Shown here piece after piece: positions 8,595 through 17,021 of a DNA stretch of 64,000 nucleotides. The notes beneath the pieces are model-generated. The model saw only the letters and a program-made list of their open reading frames with translations, was not told where the DNA came from and ran no database searches. Position 1 is the stretch's first letter. Each line of letters opens with the position of its first letter. The stretch is from Armatimonadota bacterium (GTDB taxonomy: Bacteria > Armatimonadota > JAAZEB01): contig JAAZEM010000090.1 in assembly GCA_012512265.1 (NCBI GenBank), positions 1 through 64,000 on the forward strand, read 5' to 3'. Both the position numbers and the translations under genes were made by a program.

Positions 8595-9170
8595 ATGCAG
8601 TCACGGCCAGTCGTTGCCACGGAGCAGCCGTCAGAACAAGCGGCCTGGGCTGAACGCAATACTGAGCCCTCCCGATGGTACGCACTCTACACCCGCAGTA
8701 ATTACGAGGCACGTGTCGCAAGCGTGCTATCAGCACAGTCGGTGGAGACCTATGTCCCCACCTGCCCGGCCTGGAGCCGGCGCAGCCGAGTACCCCGTCT
8801 CGCCGATACGCCCATCTTCCCGGGATATGTCTTCATTCATAGCCCCCTCACGAAGGAGGTGTGGCTCACCGTCAAGAAGACGACGGGGGTAGTGCGCATT
8901 GTGGGCTGTGGAAACGAGCCAACGCCTATCCCCGATCACGAGATTGAGTCGCTACGAACCGTCCTTGCGGTGCAGCCGGTCGTGGTAGGCCACCCACGGC
9001 TGCGTGCCGGTCAGCATGTTCGTGTCGTACGCGGGCCACTCGCCGGCGTCTATGGCACCCTCGTTCACGTCGCGCGAAACCGGCATCGCCTAGTAATCAC
9101 CGTGGAGCTTCTCAACCGCTCGGTGAGCACATCCATCGATGCAAGTCTCGTCGAGCCTTGCGATACCTAA
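8595..9170 (+). CDS. NusG-paralogue transcription antiterminator (UpxY/RfaH/LoaP-like)
   Basis: 191-aa protein with an N-terminal NGN domain, beginning RWYALYTRSNYEARVAS and followed by IFPGYVFIH, and a C-terminal KOW domain (RAGQHVRVVRGPLAGVYGTL). Specialised NusG paralogues travel with RNA polymerase and suppress termination in long operons, classically polysaccharide clusters. The start at 8595 is fixed by GGAGGT 7 nt upstream rather than the upstream ATG 8577. Unusually it stands alone downstream of the glycan genes, and the next gene encodes an aldo/keto reductase; the operon it serves may be elsewhere or may be the glycan region itself. Its own structured leader suggests autoregulation. 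Confidence 0.85.
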   Translation: MQSRPVVATEQPSEQAAWAERNTEPSRWYALYTRSNYEARVASVLSAQSVETYVPTCPAWSRRSRVPRLADTPIFPGYVFIHSPLTKEVWLTVKKTTGVVRIVGCGNEPTPIPDHEIESLRTVLAVQPVVVGHPRLRAGQHVRVVRGPLAGVYGTLVHVARNRHRLVITVELLNRSVSTSIDASLVEPCDT

Positions 9171-9371
9171 TCGACCTGCCGCCATCGGTGCTGTCGAGGC
9201 TCGCCGTAGCGGGCTCCGACAGCGCCAGCGCGCGCCCCTGGGAGATCCGACAGCCCACGACGAACTATGGCTCAGGGAAGGCGGCGATCCCCATCCACAC
9301 CGCGCTTGCCACCCGGCTTCAAGACAACCGCGCCGTGCTCCGCCGGCGCCCGAAAGGGGGATAACCGAGGT

Positions 9372-10490
9372 ATGATCTATCGTAATCTGGGCAAGACTGG
9401 CCTCCAGGTCTCCGTCATCGGCTTCGGCGGGATGCGCTTCTTCAACAAGCGCGAGGAGGAAGCGATTGCGACGGTTCACCGCGCCTTTGAGAGGGGGATT
9501 AACTTCTTCGAAACGGGGAGCTACGGCAACGGCAAGAGTGAGGAGATGCTGGGCCGGGCGCTATGGCAGGTGGCGCGGCGCGACCAGGTGATCCTTGCCA
9601 ATAAGGCCCGTGCTTCGGAGAGGCCCACCGCCGCCTCGGTCCGCGCGGAGCTAGAGGCATCGCTCAAGCGGTATCAGACGGACTACTTCGATATCTTCAA
9701 CTTTTGGGGCACCAACACGCCGGAGATGCACCGGCACATCCTGGAGCACGGCGCACTCGAAGCGGCGCTCCAGGCCCGTGAGGAGGGGTTGATCCGCGCC
9801 ATCGGGCTCACCACGCACGCACGCCCGGAGTGGATCCGTGACTTTGTGGATGCCTACCCCTGGGAGTGCATCATCCTCAAGGAGCACATGCTCTACAGCC
9901 GCAACCAGGAGGTGATCGATTACCTGGGGAGCAAGGGGATCGGAGTGGTGGTCATGACCCCCCTCGCAGGCGGCGTAGTCGCGACGCCCAGCGAGGAGAT
10001 CCGCGCCGAAGTCGCCCGCGAGGGCCTGACTCCCGCTCAACTCGGCCTGCGCACGCTGATCGCCAACCCCAACATCTCCAGCGCGATCAGCGGGATGACC
10101 TCCCCCAGCGAGGTGGATGAGAACGTCGAAGCCGCCCGAACTGACGGCCCGCTCACCCCGGCTGAACAGCGCCTCGTCGACTGGATCCGGCAGAAAACCC
10201 AGGCTCTGGGCGAGCGCTTCTGCACCGGGTGCAGCTATTGCATGCCGTGTCCTCAAGAGGTGAACATCCCCGGCATCTTCCGGCTCTGGAACCTAATGCG
10301 CGGCTACGGCAACGCTGAATACAGCAAGCTGGAATATCAGAAAATCCGGGAACAGCGCCACTGGGCTGATTTCCCCGGCCGCTCCGTGGAGCACTGTGTG
10401 GAATGCGGCACCTGCGAGGAGAAATGCCCGGAGCGCCTCTCAATCATCGACGACCTGAAGCGCGCGCATGCTGAGTTGACGGCGCAATAG
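9372..10490 (+). CDS. Aldo/keto reductase with C-terminal ferredoxin-like iron-sulfur motifs
   Basis: 372-aa fusion. Residues 1-280 are an aldo/keto reductase TIM barrel beginning MIYRNLGKTGLQVSVIGFGG, with typical barrel segments. The C-terminus carries two Cys clusters, CTGCSYCMPCP and CVECGTCEEKCP, predicted to bind two 4Fe-4S clusters. This architecture is common in anaerobes and in sugar-degradation loci, where it may pass electrons between an NAD(P)H-dependent reduction and a ferredoxin pool. The start at 9372 follows an AAGGGGG site; an earlier in-frame ATG at 9267 lacks one. It converges on the sugar operon ending at 10564, so a role in the same pathway is plausible but not shown. Confidence 0.87.
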   Translation: MIYRNLGKTGLQVSVIGFGGMRFFNKREEEAIATVHRAFERGINFFETGSYGNGKSEEMLGRALWQVARRDQVILANKARASERPTAASVRAELEASLKRYQTDYFDIFNFWGTNTPEMHRHILEHGALEAALQAREEGLIRAIGLTTHARPEWIRDFVDAYPWECIILKEHMLYSRNQEVIDYLGSKGIGVVVMTPLAGGVVATPSEEIRAEVAREGLTPAQLGLRTLIANPNISSAISGMTSPSEVDENVEAARTDGPLTPAEQRLVDWIRQKTQALGERFCTGCSYCMPCPQEVNIPGIFRLWNLMRGYGNAEYSKLEYQKIREQRHWADFPGRSVEHCVECGTCEEKCPERLSIIDDLKRAHAELTAQ

Positions 10491-10563
10491 TCCGTTGGCA
10501 GATTGAGCAAGCCGGGCGCGTCTCAGACGTGCCCGGCTTCTCTTGGTTCCCCGGGGCGAGTAA

Positions 10564-11616
10564 TCACCGCCCGGCATACCGCTGGTAGCCGAAGATCCCC
10601 AGAAACTCCTTGCACCGGTCGCGCACGGCGGCAAACCAGGCATCGCGGCGGGATGCGTTCGCCACGCGATCCAGGCGTGGCTTGAGCGGCATCCGGTTCT
10701 CGCCGTAATCGGGCGCCAGCACCCGCTCGCCGAGGACGCCGGCCTCGACCAGCTCGCGCAGCTCCTCCTCGGGCAGAATGTTGCCCAGGTTCCGCAGCAC
10801 GTGCCGGGCGAGCGCCTGCCCTCCGCGAACGGCGAGCGTCGTGTAGATGTTCACCTTGATGAAGCCGTCGCCGGGCAGCTTCGGGAGATCCTCTGGCCGC
10901 GCCGAAGTGGTGCCATGGATGCAGAGGATGCGCCCGACGGCGGCGCTGATCTCGCGCGCCCGGTCGGATCGGTAGACGACGTGATCGCCGGTCATGCGGT
11001 GCTCCGTGCCCACGTTGGGTACCAGGATATCCACGCCGGTCTCGCGCAGGAACTTCACCGCCTGCTCGACGGTCGTCGGCTCATTCTTCATCCCGCCGGC
11101 ACCGTCGGCAGCATAGATCTCATCCACTGCGCCCTCAACGACGACCCTGCCGCGAACCCGCTCCACGTACTCCGCCGTGATCCGGATATTCTCCGCGAAC
11201 GGTTTCTCGCTCGCGTCACACATCACCGAGGCAACTCGATCCACCAGCCCGAGCAGCACATCCTCATCCAGCCAGGGAATCCCATGATCAATGTGCGGCA
11301 TCACGCGCAGCTTGGCATAGGGACTCCCGTCGCTCATGAGCACGTCGAGATCCGAGAGGTGGAGGCGCACACCCAAGAGCGGATCGCCGCATGCGGTGAT
11401 GAGCGTAGCCTGGGGCCGTCCGTGATAGCGCACGGTCCACGCCGGGATGATCGGGAGGTCCTCGACGCCAATCGCCTTCCCCATCTCCAGCGCCGACGCG
11501 AGGATCGCCTCCAGCGTCTCGCGGTCTTCGGCACAGAAGACCGGCAGCGCCACCCCCAACTCGGTGGCTTCCTGGTAGACCTCTTTCACCTGATGGTAAT
11601 CAGTGACTAGCGGCAC
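10564..11616 (-). CDS. Class II fructose-bisphosphate aldolase-like protein
   Basis: 350-aa protein related to class II (zinc-dependent) ketose-bisphosphate aldolases. The metal motif MPHIDHGIPWLDED resembles the HxDHG of the family. VEGAVDEIY sits where the conserved Glu-rich loop lies, and LCIHGTTSARPEDL followed by IKVNIYTTLA corresponds to the HGGSG and KxNIxT loops. These are altered from the textbook forms, so the substrate is probably not fructose 1,6-bisphosphate. GTG 11616 is chosen because AAGGGAG lies 7 nt upstream; the frame is open 21 codons further. It is the last gene of the minus-strand sugar operon and would supply the carbon-chain cleavage step. Confidence 0.72.
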   Translation of the reverse strand: MPLVTDYHQVKEVYQEATELGVALPVFCAEDRETLEAILASALEMGKAIGVEDLPIIPAWTVRYHGRPQATLITACGDPLLGVRLHLSDLDVLMSDGSPYAKLRVMPHIDHGIPWLDEDVLLGLVDRVASVMCDASEKPFAENIRITAEYVERVRGRVVVEGAVDEIYAADGAGGMKNEPTTVEQAVKFLRETGVDILVPNVGTEHRMTGDHVVYRSDRAREISAAVGRILCIHGTTSARPEDLPKLPGDGFIKVNIYTTLAVRGGQALARHVLRNLGNILPEEELRELVEAGVLGERVLAPDYGENRMPLKPRLDRVANASRRDAWFAAVRDRCKEFLGIFGYQRYAGR

Positions 11617-11694
11617 CCCTGGCTCCCTTCCTCTGGATGGCGGGGCACTGGAGGCAAACGCCCTCCCGGGCGTTCCCATCCCCCAGCCCTCTCG

Positions 11695-12807
11695 TCATTC
11701 CGCTATCGCGGCCTCCAGCGCCGGCCAGAGGCGGATGGCGTTCTCATAATAGATCTTGCGGAGGACCTCGTCCGGCAGGTAGAGGCCATAGATGCCCCAG
11801 CGGCTATGGCCCCAGCGGCCGATGTAGTCCATGTAATCAAAGCACTCGTCGCGCGTCTCCAGGAAGCGGAAGTAGCACCGATACATCTCGGTGGAGAGCG
11901 GCATGTCGCTGCCGAAGAGGACGCGATCCTGGTAGTAGACGAGAAAGTCGCGCGCGCTGTACGGCTGCCGGCCGAGCTCGTCGATACGCGCCGAGAAATC
12001 GATGACGACGTTCGGGTAGCGGTCGAGAAGCGCCGCGATGGAATCCAGATCCTCTGGGTCGTTGGCCACATGCGGGAGGAAGAACGTCGTCTTCGGGTGC
12101 GCCGCGATCACGCGGTTGCGCTGCTCCAGGAGCTCATCTTTCGAGAAGTGAGAGCCGTAGAAGCTCCACCCCGGGAACTCGAGCAGATTGAGATAGTGCT
12201 CGTTGCGCTCGTCGATCGGGAGGAAGAAGCCCCGAGGATCCGAGACGTGGATAAGCACCGGCAGGCCTAACTCGCCGGCGCGTCGCCAGATCGGGAAGAG
12301 GCGCTCGTCATCCACCGCGACCATGGCACCACTCTCGTCGCGGAACTGAAGGCCCAGCTCCTTCGTCACCTTCAGCCCCAGGGCACCCTTCGCCACATCG
12401 GCTTCCAGACCCTCGATCGCACGGTCGACGAACTCCTGTCTTCCTGGTCCGGGCCGAAGCGGAAGCGTGAAGTCACCCCACCTGGCGAACTCCGACATCG
12501 TGAGCGCGGCAAACCGCCCCGGATGCGGCTCCACGTAGTCGCGCAGGAACGAGTCGAACTCGCGGCGCTCGATGGTGTAGCAGTTGTCAACCAACGGCAT
12601 GCCAACGTTGCCGGTGACGTTCACGAACGTGCGCACGCCGACGGCATCCATGACCGCCAGCATCTCCTCCGGCGACGGGTCACCGAAGAGGTGGTTGTGC
12701 GCGTCGATCACCGGGAACTTCGCGCGCTCCGGGGTGTTGTCGGGGCGCTTCAGCAGGCGCACCGGCTTGTAATCTTTAAGCAACAGGTCAGGTTTCACGC
12801 GTGCCAT
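11695..12807 (-). CDS. Amidohydrolase-superfamily metal-dependent hydrolase
   Basis: 370-aa TIM-barrel hydrolase of the PF04909 type. FPVIDAHNHLFGDP carries the HxH metal ligands at about residues 36-38, LPVLIHVSDPRG supplies the middle His, and VLFGSDMPLS the terminal Asp. Relatives include lactone hydrolases and decarboxylases acting on small organic acids and sugar lactones. It lies between the DUF4432 and aldolase-like genes in the sugar operon, where hydrolysis of a lactone or an amide-linked sugar acid would fit. The reaction cannot be deduced from sequence. Confidence 0.78.
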   Translation of the reverse strand: MARVKPDLLLKDYKPVRLLKRPDNTPERAKFPVIDAHNHLFGDPSPEEMLAVMDAVGVRTFVNVTGNVGMPLVDNCYTIERREFDSFLRDYVEPHPGRFAALTMSEFARWGDFTLPLRPGPGRQEFVDRAIEGLEADVAKGALGLKVTKELGLQFRDESGAMVAVDDERLFPIWRRAGELGLPVLIHVSDPRGFFLPIDERNEHYLNLLEFPGWSFYGSHFSKDELLEQRNRVIAAHPKTTFFLPHVANDPEDLDSIAALLDRYPNVVIDFSARIDELGRQPYSARDFLVYYQDRVLFGSDMPLSTEMYRCYFRFLETRDECFDYMDYIGRWGHSRWGIYGLYLPDEVLRKIYYENAIRLWPALEAAIAE

Positions 12808-12846
12808 GGCTCTCCAGGATGCGTCAGGCGGGAAACGGCTCTCGCT

Positions 12847-13914
12847 TCACTCCGCCTGCTTCACAAGTCGCTCAATCTCCTCGGCGCCCTGCAGGACGCC
12901 TATCTCCAGGTTCAGCTCGCGCGTCTCACCCGGCTCCAGGAACGGAAGGCGTCCCTGCTCGCGCAGGATCGCGCGGTTTTCGCACGGGGCGTTGCACGGC
13001 TCGACGCCAACCACGTAGTCGCCCTGCCCCATCATCTTCCACTCGTTGAGCAGCGGGAGCGCGCGCGCATCAAAGCGCACGTAAAGCGCCAGGCCGCCTT
13101 CGAGCTCCGGGTTGACCATCGCCGCAGTGGCCCAGCCATCGGGCCCCGGGTACATCCGGTGGAGGAAGTTCTCTTCCTCGAACCCAGGGATGGGCGCGGT
13201 GAAGATGCGCATCTGCTCCATGCCGGCAGCGGAGTGCGCGTCGCACGCCTCGCTCTCGCACGGACTGAGCACGAGATAGCTACAGGCATCCAGAAGCGGG
13301 AAACCGGCGTTCACGTGGTAGAGGATGTGGAACGGCGCAGTGCGATACCCGAAGTTCTCCGCCACGTCGCGTATCGTGAGCGACCGGCTGCCCATCCGGG
13401 TGGAGATCGTGCGCGTCAGTCGGATCTTATCACCGAAGAGGTGACTCTCCTCGATGATGCCGGTCACCTCCAGCACGTATTCGTCGCCCTCCCAGCGCGA
13501 GAGGTCGCACACCTGGCGGGCAGGCGTCGTTGTAGCCCGGCCATGCAGCCCGAGGATCTCCTCACCATCCTGCCCGGGGGGGCCCAGGTAGGTAAGCCCG
13601 CAGGTGGTAAGCAGGCCGGCGAAGAAGGTACGAAGCCATCCCAAGCCTTGTGGCTCGTAGAACGCGGGGTGCGCCTCGCCGTTCTGCGTCAGGTGGACCA
13701 GGTTCGTGCCCCGGAAGGAGGCCGATGAGATATCGAGGCCCCGGTCGGGCAAGACGGTGAAACGGAAGCCGGCGCCCGTATCCACCTCAAACGCGGTCAC
13801 GCCCTTCGAGCGGCCGTCATCCAGGATGCACCGGCGCACGCCCCCCAGCTGCCGGATGCTGCCCACGCGCTCCAGCACCTCGGCGCGCGTGTAGTGCCGA
13901 TTGCCGATTCTCAT
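12847..13914 (-). CDS. DUF4432/aldose 1-epimerase-like protein
   Basis: 355-aa beta-sandwich protein resembling DUF4432, a galactose-mutarotase-fold family found in carbohydrate catabolic loci. Recognisable are TVLPDRGLDISSASFRGT, HGRATTTPAR, APFHILYHVNAGFPLLD and GVEPCNAP, typical of this family's active-site cleft. The likely role is anomer interconversion or another sugar-ring isomerisation. ATG 13914 has AGGGA 6 nt upstream; a GTG at 13920 is the alternative. It sits between the unknown protein and the amidohydrolase. Confidence 0.8.
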   Translation of the reverse strand: MRIGNRHYTRAEVLERVGSIRQLGGVRRCILDDGRSKGVTAFEVDTGAGFRFTVLPDRGLDISSASFRGTNLVHLTQNGEAHPAFYEPQGLGWLRTFFAGLLTTCGLTYLGPPGQDGEEILGLHGRATTTPARQVCDLSRWEGDEYVLEVTGIIEESHLFGDKIRLTRTISTRMGSRSLTIRDVAENFGYRTAPFHILYHVNAGFPLLDACSYLVLSPCESEACDAHSAAGMEQMRIFTAPIPGFEEENFLHRMYPGPDGWATAAMVNPELEGGLALYVRFDARALPLLNEWKMMGQGDYVVGVEPCNAPCENRAILREQGRLPFLEPGETRELNLEIGVLQGAEEIERLVKQAE

Positions 13915-13993
13915 GCGCACTCCCTATCAACACAGATATCCGAAGCTGCTCCCGGACCTCGCCGCGCGAACTTGGCGCCAGGCGCTCCTCCGC

Positions 13994-14105
13994 CTATGCC
14001 GCCGCCGCGGGGGGCGCAGCCTCGTAACGCCCATCCATCCAGGCGTAGAGCGCCCGGGCCTCGTCCAACCGCTCGCGCGTTAGCTCGCGCGTGCCGAGCC
14101 GCTTA
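13994..14105 (-). other. Apparent out-of-frame C-terminal extension of the upstream gene
   Basis: Immediately after the TAA stop at 14103-14105 the next frame reads without interruption to 13994. It encodes a charged helical tail (RLGTRELTRERLDEARALYA, then WMDGRYEAAP) that looks like genuine protein. Removing one T from the TTCTAAG at the stop would fuse it to the preceding protein as ...YYFKRLGT. This suggests a frameshift (mutation, sequencing error, or less likely recoding) that trims about 36 residues. Confidence 0.4.
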
Positions 14106-15236
14106 GAAGTAATAGCACAGCCGGACTGGCCGCCCACGGCAGACCGCTGGCACGTTGTTGTATTGGAGCTTCCGGTTTGTCTGGTTGCAGAACCCACACG
14201 CCCGGCATTCGCCGGTGAAGCCGTAAACCACATCCTGCAACGTTTCCGGAAGAGCTCCAAACTCTCGCAACAGCGTCTTGACCGCAACCTTGTCCTCGAC
14301 AAAGGTGTAGAGGATTTGGCGATAGTAGCGCGACTCGAACCGGGTGCGGAACTGGAGCTTGAGCGGCTCGCCCCCTGGCCCGACGTAGGTCTTGGTGAAG
14401 ACCAGGTCGATGAAGTTCGTCACGTCCAGGCCGCCATCCCAGCCGGCGCGCTTCACGAACCCCTGAGCAAGGAGCTCGTCCGCAAACTGCCGATAGCCCG
14501 CCGGATCGTCGCAGAGGCGGCAGAGCACATCCACCGAGAAGTCGTACGCCGGGTCGAACAGCGCGCGCTTGAAGATGCGGTTCTTGATCTGGCTGAGGTA
14601 GCGCCGGTGCGTGGTGACCTGCCACTTCGGGAGCCGGGCTTCGTCGCCCACTTCCTGGCGCCACCGGGCATCATAAGCGGCAGCCTCCGCCGCGCCCACG
14701 GTGGCGAGCAGCTTCCAGGCATCCCACATCTCGGGATAGGCGTCGCTGCACAGGCAAAGGGCCTGGTCGTCCATCGAGCAACGCAGGCCCAGGCGGGTCA
14801 GGTTCTCCACCAGCGTCTCGAGAGCGCGCCTTTGAATCCCGAGCTCGCCGCGCCGGACCACCAGCGCCCCGCGGCCCACCGTTCCCAGCTCGGCCAGGCG
14901 CTGCATGCCATCGAACAGGCCCTCGATCTTCTCCTCGTTCTGGCGCCGGAGCTTGCGCGCCGCCAGGTACTTGCGGCTCTCGTCCTCGTAGACCCTATCG
15001 GGTCGGGGGCGGTCCTCCGTCTCATCCGGATCCATCGTCATCCCGATCCGCTCCGGGTTGTGATAGAGCGCGGTGAAGACGCCGGCGATGAAGTCGTAGA
15101 ACTGGCGCTGCGCGTGCTCGCTCGCGATCTTCGAGGGAACGGGCCGGAAATCAGGCTGGGTAGCGATGTAGTTGTAGACGAGGCGCTGCGACACGTTGTC
15201 GAAGTCGCTACCGATACGGTTCCCGAACCCGATCAT
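14103..15236 (-). CDS. Uncharacterised protein with C-terminal Cys cluster, sugar operon
   Basis: 377-aa protein I do not recognise. It is soluble, mostly helical and rich in charged residues, with Cys pairs in the middle (LCLCSD, LCRLC) and a C-terminal GECRACGFCNQTNRK motif that could bind a metal or Fe-S cluster. The ATG is at 15236 with AAGGGGAA upstream. It lies 127 bp after the FucI-like isomerase and before the mutarotase-like gene, so it is probably co-transcribed with the sugar operon. The reading frame may be prematurely ended, because the next frame continues with protein-like sequence. No signal peptide is seen, so it is likely cytoplasmic. Confidence 0.65.
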   Translation of the reverse strand: MIGFGNRIGSDFDNVSQRLVYNYIATQPDFRPVPSKIASEHAQRQFYDFIAGVFTALYHNPERIGMTMDPDETEDRPRPDRVYEDESRKYLAARKLRRQNEEKIEGLFDGMQRLAELGTVGRGALVVRRGELGIQRRALETLVENLTRLGLRCSMDDQALCLCSDAYPEMWDAWKLLATVGAAEAAAYDARWRQEVGDEARLPKWQVTTHRRYLSQIKNRIFKRALFDPAYDFSVDVLCRLCDDPAGYRQFADELLAQGFVKRAGWDGGLDVTNFIDLVFTKTYVGPGGEPLKLQFRTRFESRYYRQILYTFVEDKVAVKTLLREFGALPETLQDVVYGFTGECRACGFCNQTNRKLQYNNVPAVCRGRPVRLCYYF

Positions 15237-15363
15237 CGGCTCGTTCCCCTTCTGCCCCGCGAAGCGAGGCGTCCTGCCTATCCCGACGGAAAGGGGCAGC
15301 CGCGCCGGCCCTTCGGGGCCGGCGCGGAACCAAACGCCACGGAAGTGGCGACGAAAGCCAGCC

Positions 15364-16746
15364 TCAGAGCGCGATCGGCGTGATGCCGGTCATCTCGCAG
15401 AACTCCACCAGGTCGTCATACAGGTGGGTGCCATAGCCGAGGCAGGCGTACTCATTCGTCCAGCTCTGCAGGAGCGCCTCGATGTCGCAGTGGGCCGTAA
15501 CGAAACCATGAGGCCAGAACGGAATCCCGCACTCCAGCTGGCGCTTCTCCAGCTGATCCGCCGGTGGCTCGAAGATGGAGCAGCGGGTGATCGCCATCAC
15601 GAACTCGCCGTCCACGCGCCCGAGCCGGGCCAGAACGCCCTCGCCCACTTTGCAGACGAGCTTCACCGAGAGACCGCCCGCCTCACCCTCGGTGGGAATG
15701 CCATGCTCCGCGAAGCCGGCCGGGCCCAGCTTGCCCGCGAGCGACGGCGGGCAGGCGCCATCACCGATGATCTTGATCTCGTTGTTCCGCTTATCGATAT
15801 GCTGCAGGTCACCGTAATAGACCGGCTCCTTGCTCAACTTGGTGAGGAGCAGAACGGTGAGCGCGGTGTTGAAGTCGCCCAGCGTCGAGGTGCCAACGCC
15901 ATCCTCGAGCATCATGCTCTGCGCGAAGCAAGACGCGGTGTAGTCATCGCCCAGGCCGGGGAAAGACTGAATGGTGTAGAAATCCCACTTCTCTTTCTCG
16001 ACGATCTCCTTGATGGCCAGGTAGAGGCGGATCGAGCGCTCGTTGACGACGTTGCGCTCCGGCACGTTCCCGAAGAGCTCCTGGATCCGCGGCTCGAGGG
16101 CCGTGATCTGCTCCGAGGTGATCGCGTTCGCGGTGCGGATCAGCTCCGTGGTGTCGCGCGAGTCGATGTCGCAACCGAACATGCGCATCCACTGCGAGGG
16201 ATCGGCAACGCCACACGTCTGGCCCATGCCCCGGCCACCGAAGGTGCCGATGGTGGACATATTGAGCCACTGCTTCATGTGCGAGGCGCGCGCGAAGCTC
16301 GCGAGCTTGGCGATCTCGGCCGGGTCGTTGGCATCGCCGTAAACGAACTTGTGAGGGATGCCCACTTCCATCAATGCGCCGTGCATCACCAGGCCGCCCA
16401 CGGGGCGCCAGCCCTGCGAGCCGGGATGCGTCCAGACGAGCACTCCCTTCCCGGTCATGGCGAAGTCGCGCACCGCGGCGATCAGGTGCGCGGCCCAGAC
16501 CCACGTGCCCGAGAAGAGGACCACGCAGTCGACGCGGTCATCCTTCTTCATCGCGGCCAGGGCGGCCTTCGCCTCTTCCTTCGTGGCGATGATCACCGGC
16601 CACTCGACCAGATTGATCCCAGCCTCTTTCAGCGCCTTCTTCGAACTCGCGATCAGCGCGTCATCGATGAAGGGCGTGCCCATCGGGTCCTTCAGGCCAT
16701 CCTTATGAACGCCATAGACGATGAAACCAACTGTCGGGGTGATCAT
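15364..16746 (-). CDS. L-fucose/L-arabinose isomerase-family protein (FucI-like)
   Basis: 460-aa protein with the layout of the FucI/AraA-like fold: an N-terminal Rossmann-type domain (TVGFIVYGVHKDGLKD), a central GTFGGRGMGQTCGVADP region, and a C-terminal part with SFPGLGDDYTASCF, followed by LEDGVGTSTLGDFNTALT where metal-binding Glu/Asp are expected. Family members interconvert aldoses and ketoses in the cytoplasm. The ATG follows AAGGAG. Together with the FGGY kinase upstream it would make the classic isomerase-kinase-aldolase route, but the sugar is unknown and several family members have other roles. Confidence 0.78.
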   Translation of the reverse strand: MITPTVGFIVYGVHKDGLKDPMGTPFIDDALIASSKKALKEAGINLVEWPVIIATKEEAKAALAAMKKDDRVDCVVLFSGTWVWAAHLIAAVRDFAMTGKGVLVWTHPGSQGWRPVGGLVMHGALMEVGIPHKFVYGDANDPAEIAKLASFARASHMKQWLNMSTIGTFGGRGMGQTCGVADPSQWMRMFGCDIDSRDTTELIRTANAITSEQITALEPRIQELFGNVPERNVVNERSIRLYLAIKEIVEKEKWDFYTIQSFPGLGDDYTASCFAQSMMLEDGVGTSTLGDFNTALTVLLLTKLSKEPVYYGDLQHIDKRNNEIKIIGDGACPPSLAGKLGPAGFAEHGIPTEGEAGGLSVKLVCKVGEGVLARLGRVDGEFVMAITRCSIFEPPADQLEKRQLECGIPFWPHGFVTAHCDIEALLQSWTNEYACLGYGTHLYDDLVEFCEMTGITPIAL

Positions 16747-17021
16747 GAGCTACTCCTTGCTACTCCAGGAAGCCCGGTGTTCCCCAGGGCTCCGTCACCT
16801 GGATAGATCGGGGCGGAAACAGCCACTACTCCTTGCTGCCGGCGGAGACCAGAGCGCTCCCGGGCTTCCGAAGTATGGGAAAGTAAACCACGCCGGCATC
16901 ACGGCGCGGCAGCAACCCCGCCGCCTCTCACTGGTGTTATTCGGCCTCCGGGCACTAACTCCTTTGCCCCTGGCCAGGCCTGCCCCAGCGGCTCCCGGCG
17001 CGCCCCAGGTTCCCTGCGCCT

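Noticed and set aside
15196-16806. 536-codon plus-strand frame opposite the FucI-like gene
   Set aside because: Composition typical of antisense shadow and no recognisable domain, while the minus-strand frame is a clear family member.
16749-16837. Repeated TACTCCTTGCT on either side of an 80-bp stretch upstream of the FucI-like gene
   Set aside because: Both copies are AGGAGTA ribosome-site sequences on the minus strand; a minor local duplication with no further support.
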